The notes beneath the pieces were generated by a model. It was not told the DNA's origin, ran no database searches, and saw nothing but the letters and a program-made list of their open reading frames with translations. Positions 41,514 to 49,497 of a stretch of 61,398 nucleotides of DNA are shown one piece after another. Source of the DNA: an uncultured Oscillospiraceae bacterium (lineage in GTDB: Bacteria > Bacillota > Clostridia > Oscillospirales > Oscillospiraceae); contig CAJUFJ010000015.1 in assembly GCA_910585815.1 (NCBI GenBank), forward strand, positions 1 to 61,398, in the 5' to 3' direction. A program made the translations under genes and the position numbers. Each line of letters starts with the position of its first letter. The stretch's first letter is position 1.

Positions 41514-42689
41514 ATGAAGGAGAAAAAAATATTTGCCGCCCTGTTGGCCGGTGCGCTGGCCCTCAGCCTGACCGCCTGCCAGTCGGGCGGGGAGACCTCT
41601 GTCCCCACGGAGGGGGACGCCCCCGCCGGTGTGGCCGTGCAGGTGCAGGAGGTGAAGGTGGACACCATCTCCACCGAAAACAAGGTATCCGGCCGGGTGG
41701 TCACCGACGGGCAGGAGTCGGTGTTTGTCACGGCGCAGGCCCAGTGCACCGCCGTCTACGTGGAGGTGGGGGACGCCGTCACCGCCGGGCAGAAGCTGTG
41801 CGCCCTGGACTTGGCCAGCACCCTGTCCTCCTACAACGCCGCCAGCATCAGCTACCGCTCCGCCGTCCAGAGCTACAACGATCAGGCGGCCATCTTCGAC
41901 CGGCAGATTGCCCTGGCCGAGAAGAACGTCAGCGATTTGCAGGCCCTGTTTGAGATCGGGGCCGCCTCCCAGCTGGAGATCGACCAGGCGGAGCTGAGCC
42001 TGGACACCGCCCGGGCCCAGCGGACCTCCACCCTGGCCCAGCTGGAGGCCGGGATGCAGAGCTACAAGTCCAACGTGGAACAGCTGGACACGGTGCTGGA
42101 GCACGTGGACGGGGCAGGCAACGTAATTGCCCCCGTCTCGGGCACCGTCATCTCCCTCAGCGCGACCGAGGGCGGGTTTGTCACCGCCTCCGCCCCGGTG
42201 GCCGTCATCGACGGGGTGGACCGGATGGAGGTGGCCGTCTCGGTGTCTGAGGCCCTGGTGCCCAAGCTGGCCCGGGGGGACGAGGTGGACGTGTCCATCA
42301 GCTCCCTGGGGGTCCAGGTGGTGGGGACCATCAAGAGCATCGACCTGGCCGCCAGCATGCAGACCAAGCTGTATAACGTCACCGTCTCCATCAACGAGGA
42401 CGTGGCCGGCCTGCTGTCCGGCATGTTTGCCGACGTCTCCTTCCGCACCGACACCTCCACCAACACCATTGTCATCCCCACCGAGGCCATCCTCACCAGC
42501 AACGATGTGCAGTATGTCTTTGTGGTGGAAAACGACGCGGCCCGCTATGTGGAGATTTCCGCCGGCCTGACGGGCAACGGCGTCACCGAGGTCACCTCCG
42601 GCCTGAAGGCGGGGGATATGCTGGTGACGGTGGGCCAGGCCTATCTGTCTGAGGGCGACCCCGTCCGGGTCGTCTCCGGGGAGGGCTGA
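41514..42689 (+). CDS. RND-efflux adaptor lipoprotein (HlyD/MFP family)
   Basis: 391 residues behind AAAGGAGACC. Signal ends SLTACQ, so a lipoprotein. Typical membrane-fusion order: lipoyl half (VFVTAQAQCTAVYVEVGDAV with VTAGQKL), helical hairpin (about 100-180), second lipoyl half (GNVIAPVSGTVISL), beta-barrel (VAVSVSEALVPKLARGDEV) and a final part with IPTEAILTSND and VTVGQAYLSEGDPV. It bridges the RND pump and the TolC-family protein. Twelve bases after tolC and five before the pump gene start, clearly one operon. Confidence 0.92.
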   Translation: MKEKKIFAALLAGALALSLTACQSGGETSVPTEGDAPAGVAVQVQEVKVDTISTENKVSGRVVTDGQESVFVTAQAQCTAVYVEVGDAVTAGQKLCALDLASTLSSYNAASISYRSAVQSYNDQAAIFDRQIALAEKNVSDLQALFEIGAASQLEIDQAELSLDTARAQRTSTLAQLEAGMQSYKSNVEQLDTVLEHVDGAGNVIAPVSGTVISLSATEGGFVTASAPVAVIDGVDRMEVAVSVSEALVPKLARGDEVDVSISSLGVQVVGTIKSIDLAASMQTKLYNVTVSINEDVAGLLSGMFADVSFRTDTSTNTIVIPTEAILTSNDVQYVFVVENDAARYVEISAGLTGNGVTEVTSGLKAGDMLVTVGQAYLSEGDPVRVVSGEG

Positions 42690-42694
42690 GGCCA

Positions 42695-45600
42695 GTGGAT
42701 AATATCGCAAAATTCTGTATCAAGCACAAGGTAACCACCCTGATGGCGGTGATTATGATCTCCATCTTCGGCGTGGTCTTCACCACCCGGCTGCAGATGG
42801 CCCTCCTGCCCGACATGGAGGCCCCCGCCGCCCTGGTCATGTGCTACTACAACGGCGCCAGCCCCTCCGACATGGAGGAGCTGGTCACCCGCCCCCTGGA
42901 GTCGGCCATCATGTCGGTGTCCGGGGTGGACGGGGTGAGCTCCACCTCCTCCGACGGGGTGAGCCAGCTGCAAATCACATATGTGGAGGGCACCAACCTG
43001 GATATCGCCGCCACCAAGCTGCGGGAGCAGTTTGACCGGCTGTCCCTCCCCGACGGGGCCATGGACCCCATCATCGTCAACATCAACATCGGCGACCTGA
43101 TGCCCTCGGCCATGATTGCCCTCCAGGGGGAGGACCTGGCCTCCGTCCAGGCCCAGGCGGAGGACACGGTGGCCCCCGCCCTGGAGCGTATCGACGGGGT
43201 GGCCCAGGTGACCATCTCCGGCGGCGTGGAGCAGCAGATCTCCGTGGAGGTGGACCCCACCCGGGCGGCGGGCTTCGGGCTGTCCAACAACTACATCGCC
43301 CAGATGCTGGCGGCGGACAACCTGCTCTACCCCGGCGGCGACATGCAGAACGGTACACAGACCCTCACCGTCACCACCGACGCCAAGTTCCAGACGGTGG
43401 AGGACGTGGCCAACCTGATTATCCCTCTCCAGACCGGGGGCACCGTTCGCCTGTCTGAGGTGGCCAGCGTGGCCCTGGAGACCGAGGACCCGGAGGCCAT
43501 CGCCAAAACCGACGGCTCGGCCTGTGTGGTGCTCCAAGTGTACAAGCAGTCGGGGGCCAACGAGGTGTCCACCGCCGACGCGGTGGTGGACGAGATGGCC
43601 AAGCTCCAGGCCCGCAATGGCTCCATTGTATACACCGTGCTGTATACCGCCTCTGACTACATCAACATGGCGGTGAACGCCGCCATTCAGAACATCATCA
43701 TGGGCGTGGCGCTGGCCGCCGTGGTGGTCTTCCTCTTCCTGCGCCGGTGGGGAGCCACCGCCACCATCGCCGTGTCTATGCCGGTGTGTATCCTCACGGT
43801 GTTCGTGCTCATGAACGTGTTCCACCTCACCCTGAACATGATGTCCCTGGGGGGCATTGCCATGGGTGTGGGCATGATCGTGGACAACTCCATCGTGGTG
43901 CTGGAGAACATCTACCGCTACTCCGCCGAGGGCCGCAGCCGTCTGGAGTCCTGCGTGGAGGGTACCCGGGAGGTTTTCACCTCCCTCACCGCATCCACCC
44001 TCACTACCGTGGCCGTCTTCCTGCCCCTGGGTCTCACCGGGGGCATGGCCGGGATGCTCTTTGACGACTTCTGCCTCACCATTTCCTTCCTCATCCTGGG
44101 CTCCCTGGTGATTGCCATTACCCTGGTGCCCCTGCTGTGCTACTTCCTGCTGGACGAGAAGAAGGTCCACCAGCACGCCCTGAAAAAGGCGGAGAAGAAG
44201 GCGAAAAAGCACGCCGCCGGCAAGGCGGGCCTGGGGCACCGGCTTAACAGCCTCTACACCCGTCTGCTGGGCTATTTTGTCCGCCGGCTGTGGGTGGGGA
44301 TGCTGGCCTCAGTGGCCCTGGTGGCCCTCTTTATCGCCGCGTGCATGTCCACCAAGATGGTGCTCATGCCCGAGATGGACCAGGGCATGGTCCAGGTGTC
44401 CATCAGCACCCCTGTAGGCTCCGAGGTGAAGGACACCGCCGCCATTGCCGACCGAATCGTGGACATCGCCATGGACAACGTGCCCGAGCTGGAGTCCATC
44501 TACCACATCACCCAGCCCGAGACCTCCTCCCTGAACCTGGTGCTTTCCGACAAGGAAGACCGGGACCGGAGCAGCAGCGACATTGCCAACGCCCTGCGGG
44601 AACTGGTGCGGGATATCGCCGGCTGTGAGATTACCGTCTCCGCCTCCGACATGACCGCCCTTATGGGCAGCGGAGCGGACATCAGCGTGGACATCACCGG
44701 CAACGATTACGAGACCCTGACCATGATCGCCGATGACCTGGCCGCCCGGATTTCCCAGCTGCCCGACGCAGTGGACGTGGGCACCTCCGAGGCCAAGGAG
44801 GTGGAGCAGGTGACGGTTACCATGAACCGGGAGGCCGCCTCTCAGTACGGCCTCACCGCCGCCACCGTGGGCGCTGCCGTGCGGTCGGAGCTGTCCGGCT
44901 CCACCGCTACCACCGTCACCATCAACAACAAGGAGCTGGATGTGGTGGTCAAGGGGGACGGCCGGTCGGCCGCCAGCCTGGACGCCCTCAAGTCCATGCC
45001 CATCCCCTCCGCTTTCGGCGGGACGGTGCCCCTGTCCGCCGTGGCCAACGTGGACATCGAGCTGGCCCCTCAGAGCATCATCCGGGTGAACCAGTCCCGG
45101 CAGATTTCCGTCACCGGCGACACCATCAGCGGCGACACCACCGCCATCACCCAGGAGATCCGACAGATTTTAGAGAGCTACACCCTCCCCGACGGCTACA
45201 CCGCCCAGATTTCCGGCGCCTACGAGGATATGATGGACAGCTTCGGCGACCTGCTGCTGGCCCTGATTGTGGCCCTGGGGCTGGTGTACTTCGTGCTGGC
45301 CTCTCAGTTTGAGTCCTTCCTTATGCCGGTTATCGTTATGATGATTCTCCCCGTGGCCTTTACCGGGGCCCTGTTCGCCCTGCCTCTCACTGGCCGGGAC
45401 CTGTCCATGATCTCCCTGGTGGCCCTGATTATGCTGGCCGGCACGGTGGTAAACTCCTCCATCATTCTGGTTGACTATATCCGCCAGCGCCGGGAACAGG
45501 GGGAGAGCCGGGTGGACGCCATCCTCCACGCCTGTCCCCTGCGTGTCCGGCCCGTGCTGATGACCACCCTCACCACCATCCTGGCCCTGGTGCCCATGGC

Positions 45601-45820
45601 TCTGGGCCTGTCCGAGGGAGCGGCGGAGATGATGAGCGACATGAGCATCACCATGATCTCCGGCATGGTCATTTCCACCATTATCACCCTGCTGTTCACC
45701 CCGGTTTACTACTCCGTTATCGACGATTTGAGCCACATTTTCTCCCGGAAAAAGAAAAAGGGAGAGCCCCCCACCCAGCCGCCTGCTGAGATGGAAGTCT
45801 CTCCCGCAACAGTGGAATAA
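42695..45820 (+). CDS. RND-family efflux pump
   Basis: 1041 residues from GTG 42695. AcrB/HAE1-like: TM1, a large extracytoplasmic loop (about 35-325), TM2-6 with IAMGVGMIVDNSIVVLEN (the conserved Asp proton site in TM4 region), TM7, second large loop (about 560-830) and TM8-12 with ISLVALIMLAGTVVNSSIIL, PLRVRPVLMTTLTTILALVP. It exports drugs, dyes or lipids using the proton gradient with the adaptor and TolC-family protein. Length and duplicated architecture are complete. Regulated by the first gene of the operon. Confidence 0.95.
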   Translation: MDNIAKFCIKHKVTTLMAVIMISIFGVVFTTRLQMALLPDMEAPAALVMCYYNGASPSDMEELVTRPLESAIMSVSGVDGVSSTSSDGVSQLQITYVEGTNLDIAATKLREQFDRLSLPDGAMDPIIVNINIGDLMPSAMIALQGEDLASVQAQAEDTVAPALERIDGVAQVTISGGVEQQISVEVDPTRAAGFGLSNNYIAQMLAADNLLYPGGDMQNGTQTLTVTTDAKFQTVEDVANLIIPLQTGGTVRLSEVASVALETEDPEAIAKTDGSACVVLQVYKQSGANEVSTADAVVDEMAKLQARNGSIVYTVLYTASDYINMAVNAAIQNIIMGVALAAVVVFLFLRRWGATATIAVSMPVCILTVFVLMNVFHLTLNMMSLGGIAMGVGMIVDNSIVVLENIYRYSAEGRSRLESCVEGTREVFTSLTASTLTTVAVFLPLGLTGGMAGMLFDDFCLTISFLILGSLVIAITLVPLLCYFLLDEKKVHQHALKKAEKKAKKHAAGKAGLGHRLNSLYTRLLGYFVRRLWVGMLASVALVALFIAACMSTKMVLMPEMDQGMVQVSISTPVGSEVKDTAAIADRIVDIAMDNVPELESIYHITQPETSSLNLVLSDKEDRDRSSSDIANALRELVRDIAGCEITVSASDMTALMGSGADISVDITGNDYETLTMIADDLAARISQLPDAVDVGTSEAKEVEQVTVTMNREAASQYGLTAATVGAAVRSELSGSTATTVTINNKELDVVVKGDGRSAASLDALKSMPIPSAFGGTVPLSAVANVDIELAPQSIIRVNQSRQISVTGDTISGDTTAITQEIRQILESYTLPDGYTAQISGAYEDMMDSFGDLLLALIVALGLVYFVLASQFESFLMPVIVMMILPVAFTGALFALPLTGRDLSMISLVALIMLAGTVVNSSIILVDYIRQRREQGESRVDAILHACPLRVRPVLMTTLTTILALVPMALGLSEGAAEMMSDMSITMISGMVISTIITLLFTPVYYSVIDDLSHIFSRKKKKGEPPTQPPAEMEVSPATVE

Positions 45821-45826
45821 ACGCAG

Positions 45827-45854
45827 AAAGGCCCCGCCAACCGGCAGGGCCTTT
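45827..45854. terminator. Terminator of the efflux operon
   Basis: AAAGGCCC...GGGCCTTT stem with inner GCC/GGC; A/T runs on both sides suit both the pump gene and the small minus-strand gene that ends at 45857. Confidence 0.88.
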
Positions 45855-45856
45855 CG

Positions 45857-46006
45857 CTATATTTGTTCTGCTCCTTTAATATAGGCGACGATAAGAGCCT
45901 CAAGTTCCTCCACTGTATAGGTCTTGTCTGGCTGCTGCTTGAGAATCTGAATCAAGTCGAACATTGCGGCCTTTTGTGCCACCAATATTTCCCGCTCAGT
46001 TGACAT
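45857..46006 (-). CDS. 49-residue paralogous protein, copy A
   Basis: ATG 46006 to TAG 45857, ribosome site AAGGGGGG. The peptide starts MSTEREILVAQKAAMFDLIQ and contains the pattern KA...DLI..I......TYT.EE...LI..Y, which recurs at the same positions in the 49-residue gene at 46796-46945. It is charged, helical and soluble with no signal. Length identity and shared motif make a random frame unlikely. Function unknown; the pair brackets the XRE and ribbon-helix-helix genes. Confidence 0.7.
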   Translation of the reverse strand: MSTEREILVAQKAAMFDLIQILKQQPDKTYTVEELEALIVAYIKGAEQI

Positions 46007-46129
46007 CTTATTTGCCCCCCCTTCTATTATAGTTCTATTATACCAGAGTTATTGTGCTATTTCAATATTTTTTATTATACAAGTGTGTCCATCTGCGCAT
46101 TTTACCCGATTGATTTCCGCTGATTCGCC

Positions 46130-46208
46130 TGTAGGGGCGGCCTGTGGCCGCCCGTTTCTAATTGACAGAATCATTTTTCTCTGCGGGCGGCCACAGGCCG
46201 CCCCTACA
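46130..46208. repeat. 79-bp palindromic repeat, copy 2
   Basis: Same arms as the element at 1510-1587 (TGTAGGGGCGGCC... mirrored by ...GGCCGCCCCTACA), with one base changed symmetrically in both arms (CTGTGG/CCACAG versus CTTTGG/CCAAAG), so the pairing is kept. The centre is unrelated, but the right flank (TAAAATCTGCG) is similar. Confidence 0.8.
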
Positions 46209-46235
46209 TAAAATCTGCGGTAAAAACACGTCCTA

Positions 46236-46463
46236 TTATACTTTGGGGTAGGGTTCCCGCACATTGGTTAGGCCAAGCAAATAATCCGTACTGGTATTGT
46301 GAATTTTGGCAAGGGAAATTAAAATTTCGGGTGGAATAATGCGGCGCCCAAGCTCATAGTTACTGTATGTTTGCTGGGAACATCCCAGCTGGATTGCAAT
46401 CGCAGTCTGGTTTAAATCGGAATCTTCCCGAAGTTCCCGTATTCTTGGATATATTGTATACAT
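46236..46463 (-). CDS. XRE-family HTH regulator (75 aa)
   Basis: ATG 46463 is preferred, with GAGGTG six bases before it; a GTG at 46472 would overlap that site. A single Cro/cI-type HTH: IRELREDSDLNQTAIAIQLG, then QQTYSNYELGRRIIP and TSTDYLLGLTN, the last a common ending of minimal XRE repressors. Divergent from the RHH gene across a long inverted repeat, so it probably controls both. Confidence 0.9.
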   Translation of the reverse strand: MYTIYPRIRELREDSDLNQTAIAIQLGCSQQTYSNYELGRRIIPPEILISLAKIHNTSTDYLLGLTNVREPYPKV

Positions 46464-46489
46464 CCATATCACCTCATTGTTAGTATATC

Positions 46490-46536
46490 TTACTTCAAAT
46501 TGTTGTATTGACTTTTACAATAAATTGAAGTAAAAT
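46490..46536 (+). promoter_or_regulatory. Divergent XRE/RHH operator and promoter
   Basis: Near-perfect 18-bp inverted repeat: left arm 46490-46507 and right arm 46516-46533 (TTACTTCAA..TTGTA against TACAATAAATTGAAGTAA, two mismatches) with eight bases between. A plus-strand promoter TTGACT (46508-46513), 17-base spacer, TAAAAT (46531-46536) lies within it, so binding would block transcription. Confidence 0.85.
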
Positions 46537-46556
46537 ATTCTTTGAGGTGGTTTATT

Positions 46557-46742
46557 ATGAGAAGGGGCCCTAAAAAAGCGGTCAACATTTTGCTCCCTCT
46601 GCCCTTATATGAGCAGATCAAAATGCAGTCGGATGTAAAGCATCGGACGGTATCGTCCTATGTTCGGCAGGTACTGCGGCACTACCTGTGGCATGTGGAA
46701 AACGCCCCGGAGGCCCTGGTGGACGAGTGGGAAATCAGATAG
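46557..46742 (+). CDS. Ribbon-helix-helix-like small protein (61 aa)
   Basis: ATG 46557 with GAGGTGG upstream. NILLPLPLYEQIKM forms the strand and first helix, and RTVSSYVRQVLRHYLW the second helix of an Arc/CopG-type fold, which usually dimerises to bind DNA. No toxin-like partner gene follows. It shares its control region with the XRE gene, so the two may form a small regulatory switch. Confidence 0.75.
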   Translation: MRRGPKKAVNILLPLPLYEQIKMQSDVKHRTVSSYVRQVLRHYLWHVENAPEALVDEWEIR

Positions 46743-46745
46743 ACA

Positions 46746-46770
46746 AAGGCCCCGCCAGCGGCGGGGCCTT
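46746..46770. terminator. Terminator between the RHH gene and copy B
   Basis: AAGGCCCCGCC/GGCGGGGCCTT perfect 11-bp stem with loop AGC, followed by CGTTTGTGTT. Very similar in sequence to the terminator at 45827-45854. Confidence 0.88.
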
Positions 46771-46795
46771 CGTTTGTGTTATTGTTCTGTTCCCG

Positions 46796-46945
46796 TTACT
46801 TCTGCCCTGAAGAAAAAACGTACACGGTAATCAGTTTCTTGACTTCCTCTGGTGTATAGCTTTCCTGGGTAGGGTTTTCATCAATGATGTGGCACAGGTC
46901 GAGGGCCATGGCTTTTCGGGTGTCCTGCCGTTCTGCTTCTGTCAT
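46796..46945 (-). CDS. 49-residue paralogous protein, copy B
   Basis: ATG 46945 to TAA 46796, ribosome site AGGAGG nine bases before the start. Begins MTEAERQDTRKAMALDLCHI and contains SYTPEEVKKLITVY, aligning without gaps (after a one-residue shift) with copy A at 45857-46006. Both genes are 150 bases long and end next to GGCCCCGCC-type terminators. Unknown function. Confidence 0.7.
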   Translation of the reverse strand: MTEAERQDTRKAMALDLCHIIDENPTQESYTPEEVKKLITVYVFSSGQK

Positions 46946-46982
46946 TGCATTCAACCTCCTGTTCTTTTATAACTCCATTGTA

Positions 46983-48923
46983 TCAAATCTCCGGCTGAGT
47001 TTCAAGGGTTTCCAATTCCTGCATCCACAGCGTATTCACCGCATCCGAGGGCATCCTCCAATCCCCCCGGGGGGAGAGGGCCAGCGAACCCACCTTAGGG
47101 CCGTCGGGCAGGCAGGAGCGCTTAAACTGCTGGGCAAAGAAGCGGCGGTAGAAGTTTTTCAGCCACTTGAGGATGGTCTCCCGGCCATACTCCTCCCCCA
47201 GGGCGGCCATGGCCAGCCGGAACACCTTCCGGGGCCCGAAGCCCCAGCGGATGGCGTAGTAGAGGAAAAAGTCGTGGAGCTCGTAGGGCCCCACCAGGTC
47301 CTCAGTGCGTTGGGCAATCTCCCCCTCCTTGGGGGGGAGCAGCTCCGGGGAGACGGGGGTGTCCAGAATATCCCGGAGGACGGCGGACAGCGCGGGGTCG
47401 GTCCCCTCCGCCTGCTCTGCCGCGTAGGCGGTGAGGTGGCGCACCAGCGTCTTGGGAATGGAGCCGTTCACCCCATACATGGACATGTGGTCGCCGTTGT
47501 AGGTGGCCCAGCCCAGGGCCAGCTCGGACAGGTCGCCGGTGCCGATGACCAGCCCGCCCCGCTGGTTGGCCAGGTCCATCAGCACCTGGGTGCGCTCCCG
47601 GGCCTGGCCGTTCTCAAAGGTGACGGACAGGTCGTCCATGGACTGGCCGATGTCCCGGAAGTGGACCCGCACCGCCTCACCGATGTCCACCGTGCGGAAG
47701 TCGGCCCCGATGCGCTCGGCCAGCACCTGGGCGTTGGACTTGGTCCGGCTGGTGGTGCCGAAGCAGGGCATGGTGACGGCCAGAATATCACTGCGGGGCC
47801 GGCCCAGCATATCGAAGGCCCGGGCGGTAATGAGCAGGGCCAGGGTGGAATCCAGCCCTCCGGACAGCCCCACCACTGCACAGGAAGCGTTGGTGTGCTC
47901 CAGACGCTTTTTCAGACCCAGGGCGGCAATGGTGAAGATTTCCTCGCAACGCTCCCGCCGGTCCACAGCTCCCTCGGGGACGAAGGGGTTTTTTCCGATG
48001 GGTCGGGTGAGGACGGTCTCCTCCACCTCCAGCTGGAATTTGCAGGGGTAGGACTCCCCCTCCACCGTGCCGAAGGTATTCATCCGCCGGCGCTCGTGGG
48101 CCAGGCGGCCCACGTCAATCTCGCTGATAGTCAGGCCGGTTTCAAAGCGCTTCTCCGCCAAGACCGTCCCGTTTTCCGCGATGATGTTGTGTCCGGCAAA
48201 GACCAGGTCGGTGGTGGATTCCCCTTCGCCCGCATCGGCGTAGACATAGCCGCACACCAGCCGCCCGGACTGTCCCGCCACCAGGGTGCGGCGGTAGGCC
48301 GCCTTGCCTGCCAGCTCGTTGGAGGCGGACAGGTTCAAAATCACGGTGGCCCCGTTGAGGGCCAGGTGGGTGGAAGGGGGGGCGGCGGACCACAGGTCCT
48401 CGCAGATTTCCACCCCCACCGTCAGGTTGGGGACATTCTCGCAGTCAAACACAACAGGGTTGTGGGCATCCAAATTGACCCGCTGGCCGCAGAGGGTGAG
48501 GAAGTAGTCGGTCCCCCGGCCGGAGGCAAACCAGCGGCCCTCGTAAAATTCTCCGTAGCTGGGGATATAAATTTTCGGCGCCAGGCCCAGGAGCTTGCCC
48601 CGGTTGATGACAGCAGCGCAGTTATACAGCTTGCTGTCCCAATGGTTCCACACCGGCAGACCCACAGCGGTGAGCATGTCCAGTTCTTCCGTTTCCTCCA
48701 GAATGCGGCTCAGGGCGTCCTCCGCCCCCTGGAGAAGGGTGTCCTGTAAGAATAGGTCTCCGCAGGTGTAGCCGGTGATGCACAGCTCAGGCAGGGCCAG
48801 CACCTTCACCCCCTGCGCCGCCGCCTCCCGCATCAGGGCAATAATCTGCCCCGCGTTATAATCGCAGTCCGCCACCTTAATCTTCGGCGTTCCCGCCGCC
48901 ACTTTGATAAAGCCATCCCGCAT
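46983..48923 (-). CDS. nadE: Glutamine-hydrolysing NAD+ synthetase
   Basis: 646 residues from ATG 48923, behind AGGAGGG; the frame continues upstream only into the tandem repeat. The N-terminal nitrilase-type glutaminase has the Glu-Lys-Cys triad in LALPELCITGY, APKIYIPSYGEFY and GVEICEDLW. The C-terminal synthetase has the ATP pyrophosphatase loop GLSGGLDST near residue 340 and GTGDLSELALGW. It amidates nicotinate adenine dinucleotide to NAD+, taking ammonia from glutamine through an internal tunnel. Two-domain length is normal. No other NAD genes are adjacent. Confidence 0.95.
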   Translation of the reverse strand: MRDGFIKVAAGTPKIKVADCDYNAGQIIALMREAAAQGVKVLALPELCITGYTCGDLFLQDTLLQGAEDALSRILEETEELDMLTAVGLPVWNHWDSKLYNCAAVINRGKLLGLAPKIYIPSYGEFYEGRWFASGRGTDYFLTLCGQRVNLDAHNPVVFDCENVPNLTVGVEICEDLWSAAPPSTHLALNGATVILNLSASNELAGKAAYRRTLVAGQSGRLVCGYVYADAGEGESTTDLVFAGHNIIAENGTVLAEKRFETGLTISEIDVGRLAHERRRMNTFGTVEGESYPCKFQLEVEETVLTRPIGKNPFVPEGAVDRRERCEEIFTIAALGLKKRLEHTNASCAVVGLSGGLDSTLALLITARAFDMLGRPRSDILAVTMPCFGTTSRTKSNAQVLAERIGADFRTVDIGEAVRVHFRDIGQSMDDLSVTFENGQARERTQVLMDLANQRGGLVIGTGDLSELALGWATYNGDHMSMYGVNGSIPKTLVRHLTAYAAEQAEGTDPALSAVLRDILDTPVSPELLPPKEGEIAQRTEDLVGPYELHDFFLYYAIRWGFGPRKVFRLAMAALGEEYGRETILKWLKNFYRRFFAQQFKRSCLPDGPKVGSLALSPRGDWRMPSDAVNTLWMQELETLETQPEI

Positions 48924-48987
48924 AGATAGGCCCTCCTGCTGTTCAATTTCAATAGTATCATATCCCAACCGGGGGGCAAATGCAAGA

Positions 48988-49331
48988 AAAATAAAACGGC
49001 CGATCACAGACAAAACGCCCCGGCTTTGGACCAGGGCGTTCTGTCTGTGTGTTGTAAAAGGAGAGGGAGAAATGGGAGATACATGTTGTAGCTTGGCTAC
49101 AATGACATCATAAGATATAAATACGGCAATTTCGTGACATCTCCGTGAACTTTTTGTAAACTCCAAAATAAAACAGAGGACAGCAAAGGGCCCTGACCGT
49201 TTGGTCAGGGCCCTTTGCCTGTGTGTTGTAAAGGAGAGAGAAAGGAGATACATTTCATTCACTTGGCTACGGTATCATCATAAAATATGAATGCGGCTAA
49301 ATCGTGACATTCCCATGAATTTTTTGTGAAC
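48988..49331. repeat. Two tandem units of about 170 bp, each with a strong hairpin
   Basis: Unit 1 (48988-49164) and unit 2 (49165-49331) share, in order: AAAATAAAAC, a GC-rich hairpin, GTGTGTTGTAAA, a GGAGAG purine run, CTTGGCTAC, a CATCATAA.ATAT segment, CGTGACAT and a T-rich end. Hairpin 1 (49008-49048) and hairpin 2 (a perfect 16-bp stem, 49183-49218) differ in sequence but keep pairing. Read on the minus strand, each hairpin is followed by T-rich sequence and would be a terminator, so each unit could encode a small RNA. Confidence 0.75.
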
Positions 49332-49426
49332 ATTGCGGGGATTTTGCCCCCTTCCCCCGGGGAAGATTGTCAAAAATGCAGGACTTCCTTCGTTTGACAG
49401 AAGCACTGCAAATTTTAAAAAGCCTC

Positions 49427-49455
49427 TTGTCAAGGGAAATGGAGGGGTGTATAAT
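49427..49455 (+). promoter_or_regulatory. Promoter of the tetR gene at 49498
   Basis: TTGTCA (49427-49432), 17-base spacer, TATAAT (49450-49455). TTGACA at 49394 and TGTCAA at 49428 form an inverted repeat around it, a possible operator. Confidence 0.82.
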
Positions 49456-49497
49456 GGGCCGGAACAGAGCAGACGGTTTAAACGGGAGGCGGTTACT

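Larger units (their letters stand above)
48924..49497. other. Gene-free region upstream of nadE and tetR
   Basis: 574 bases between divergent genes. Most of it is the tandem repeat at 48988-49331. The right end carries the tetR promoter. Open frames across the repeats (for example on the minus strand) copy the repeat and are not credible genes. Confidence 0.65.

Noticed and set aside
46236..46742. Toxin-antitoxin pair
   Set aside because: The XRE and RHH proteins are both DNA-binding types and divergent rather than in one operon; neither they nor the 49-residue neighbours look like a known toxin.
48924..49262. N-terminal extension of nadE by 113 codons
   Set aside because: It consists of the translated tandem repeat; NadE homologues begin at the ATG with AGGAGGG at 48923.
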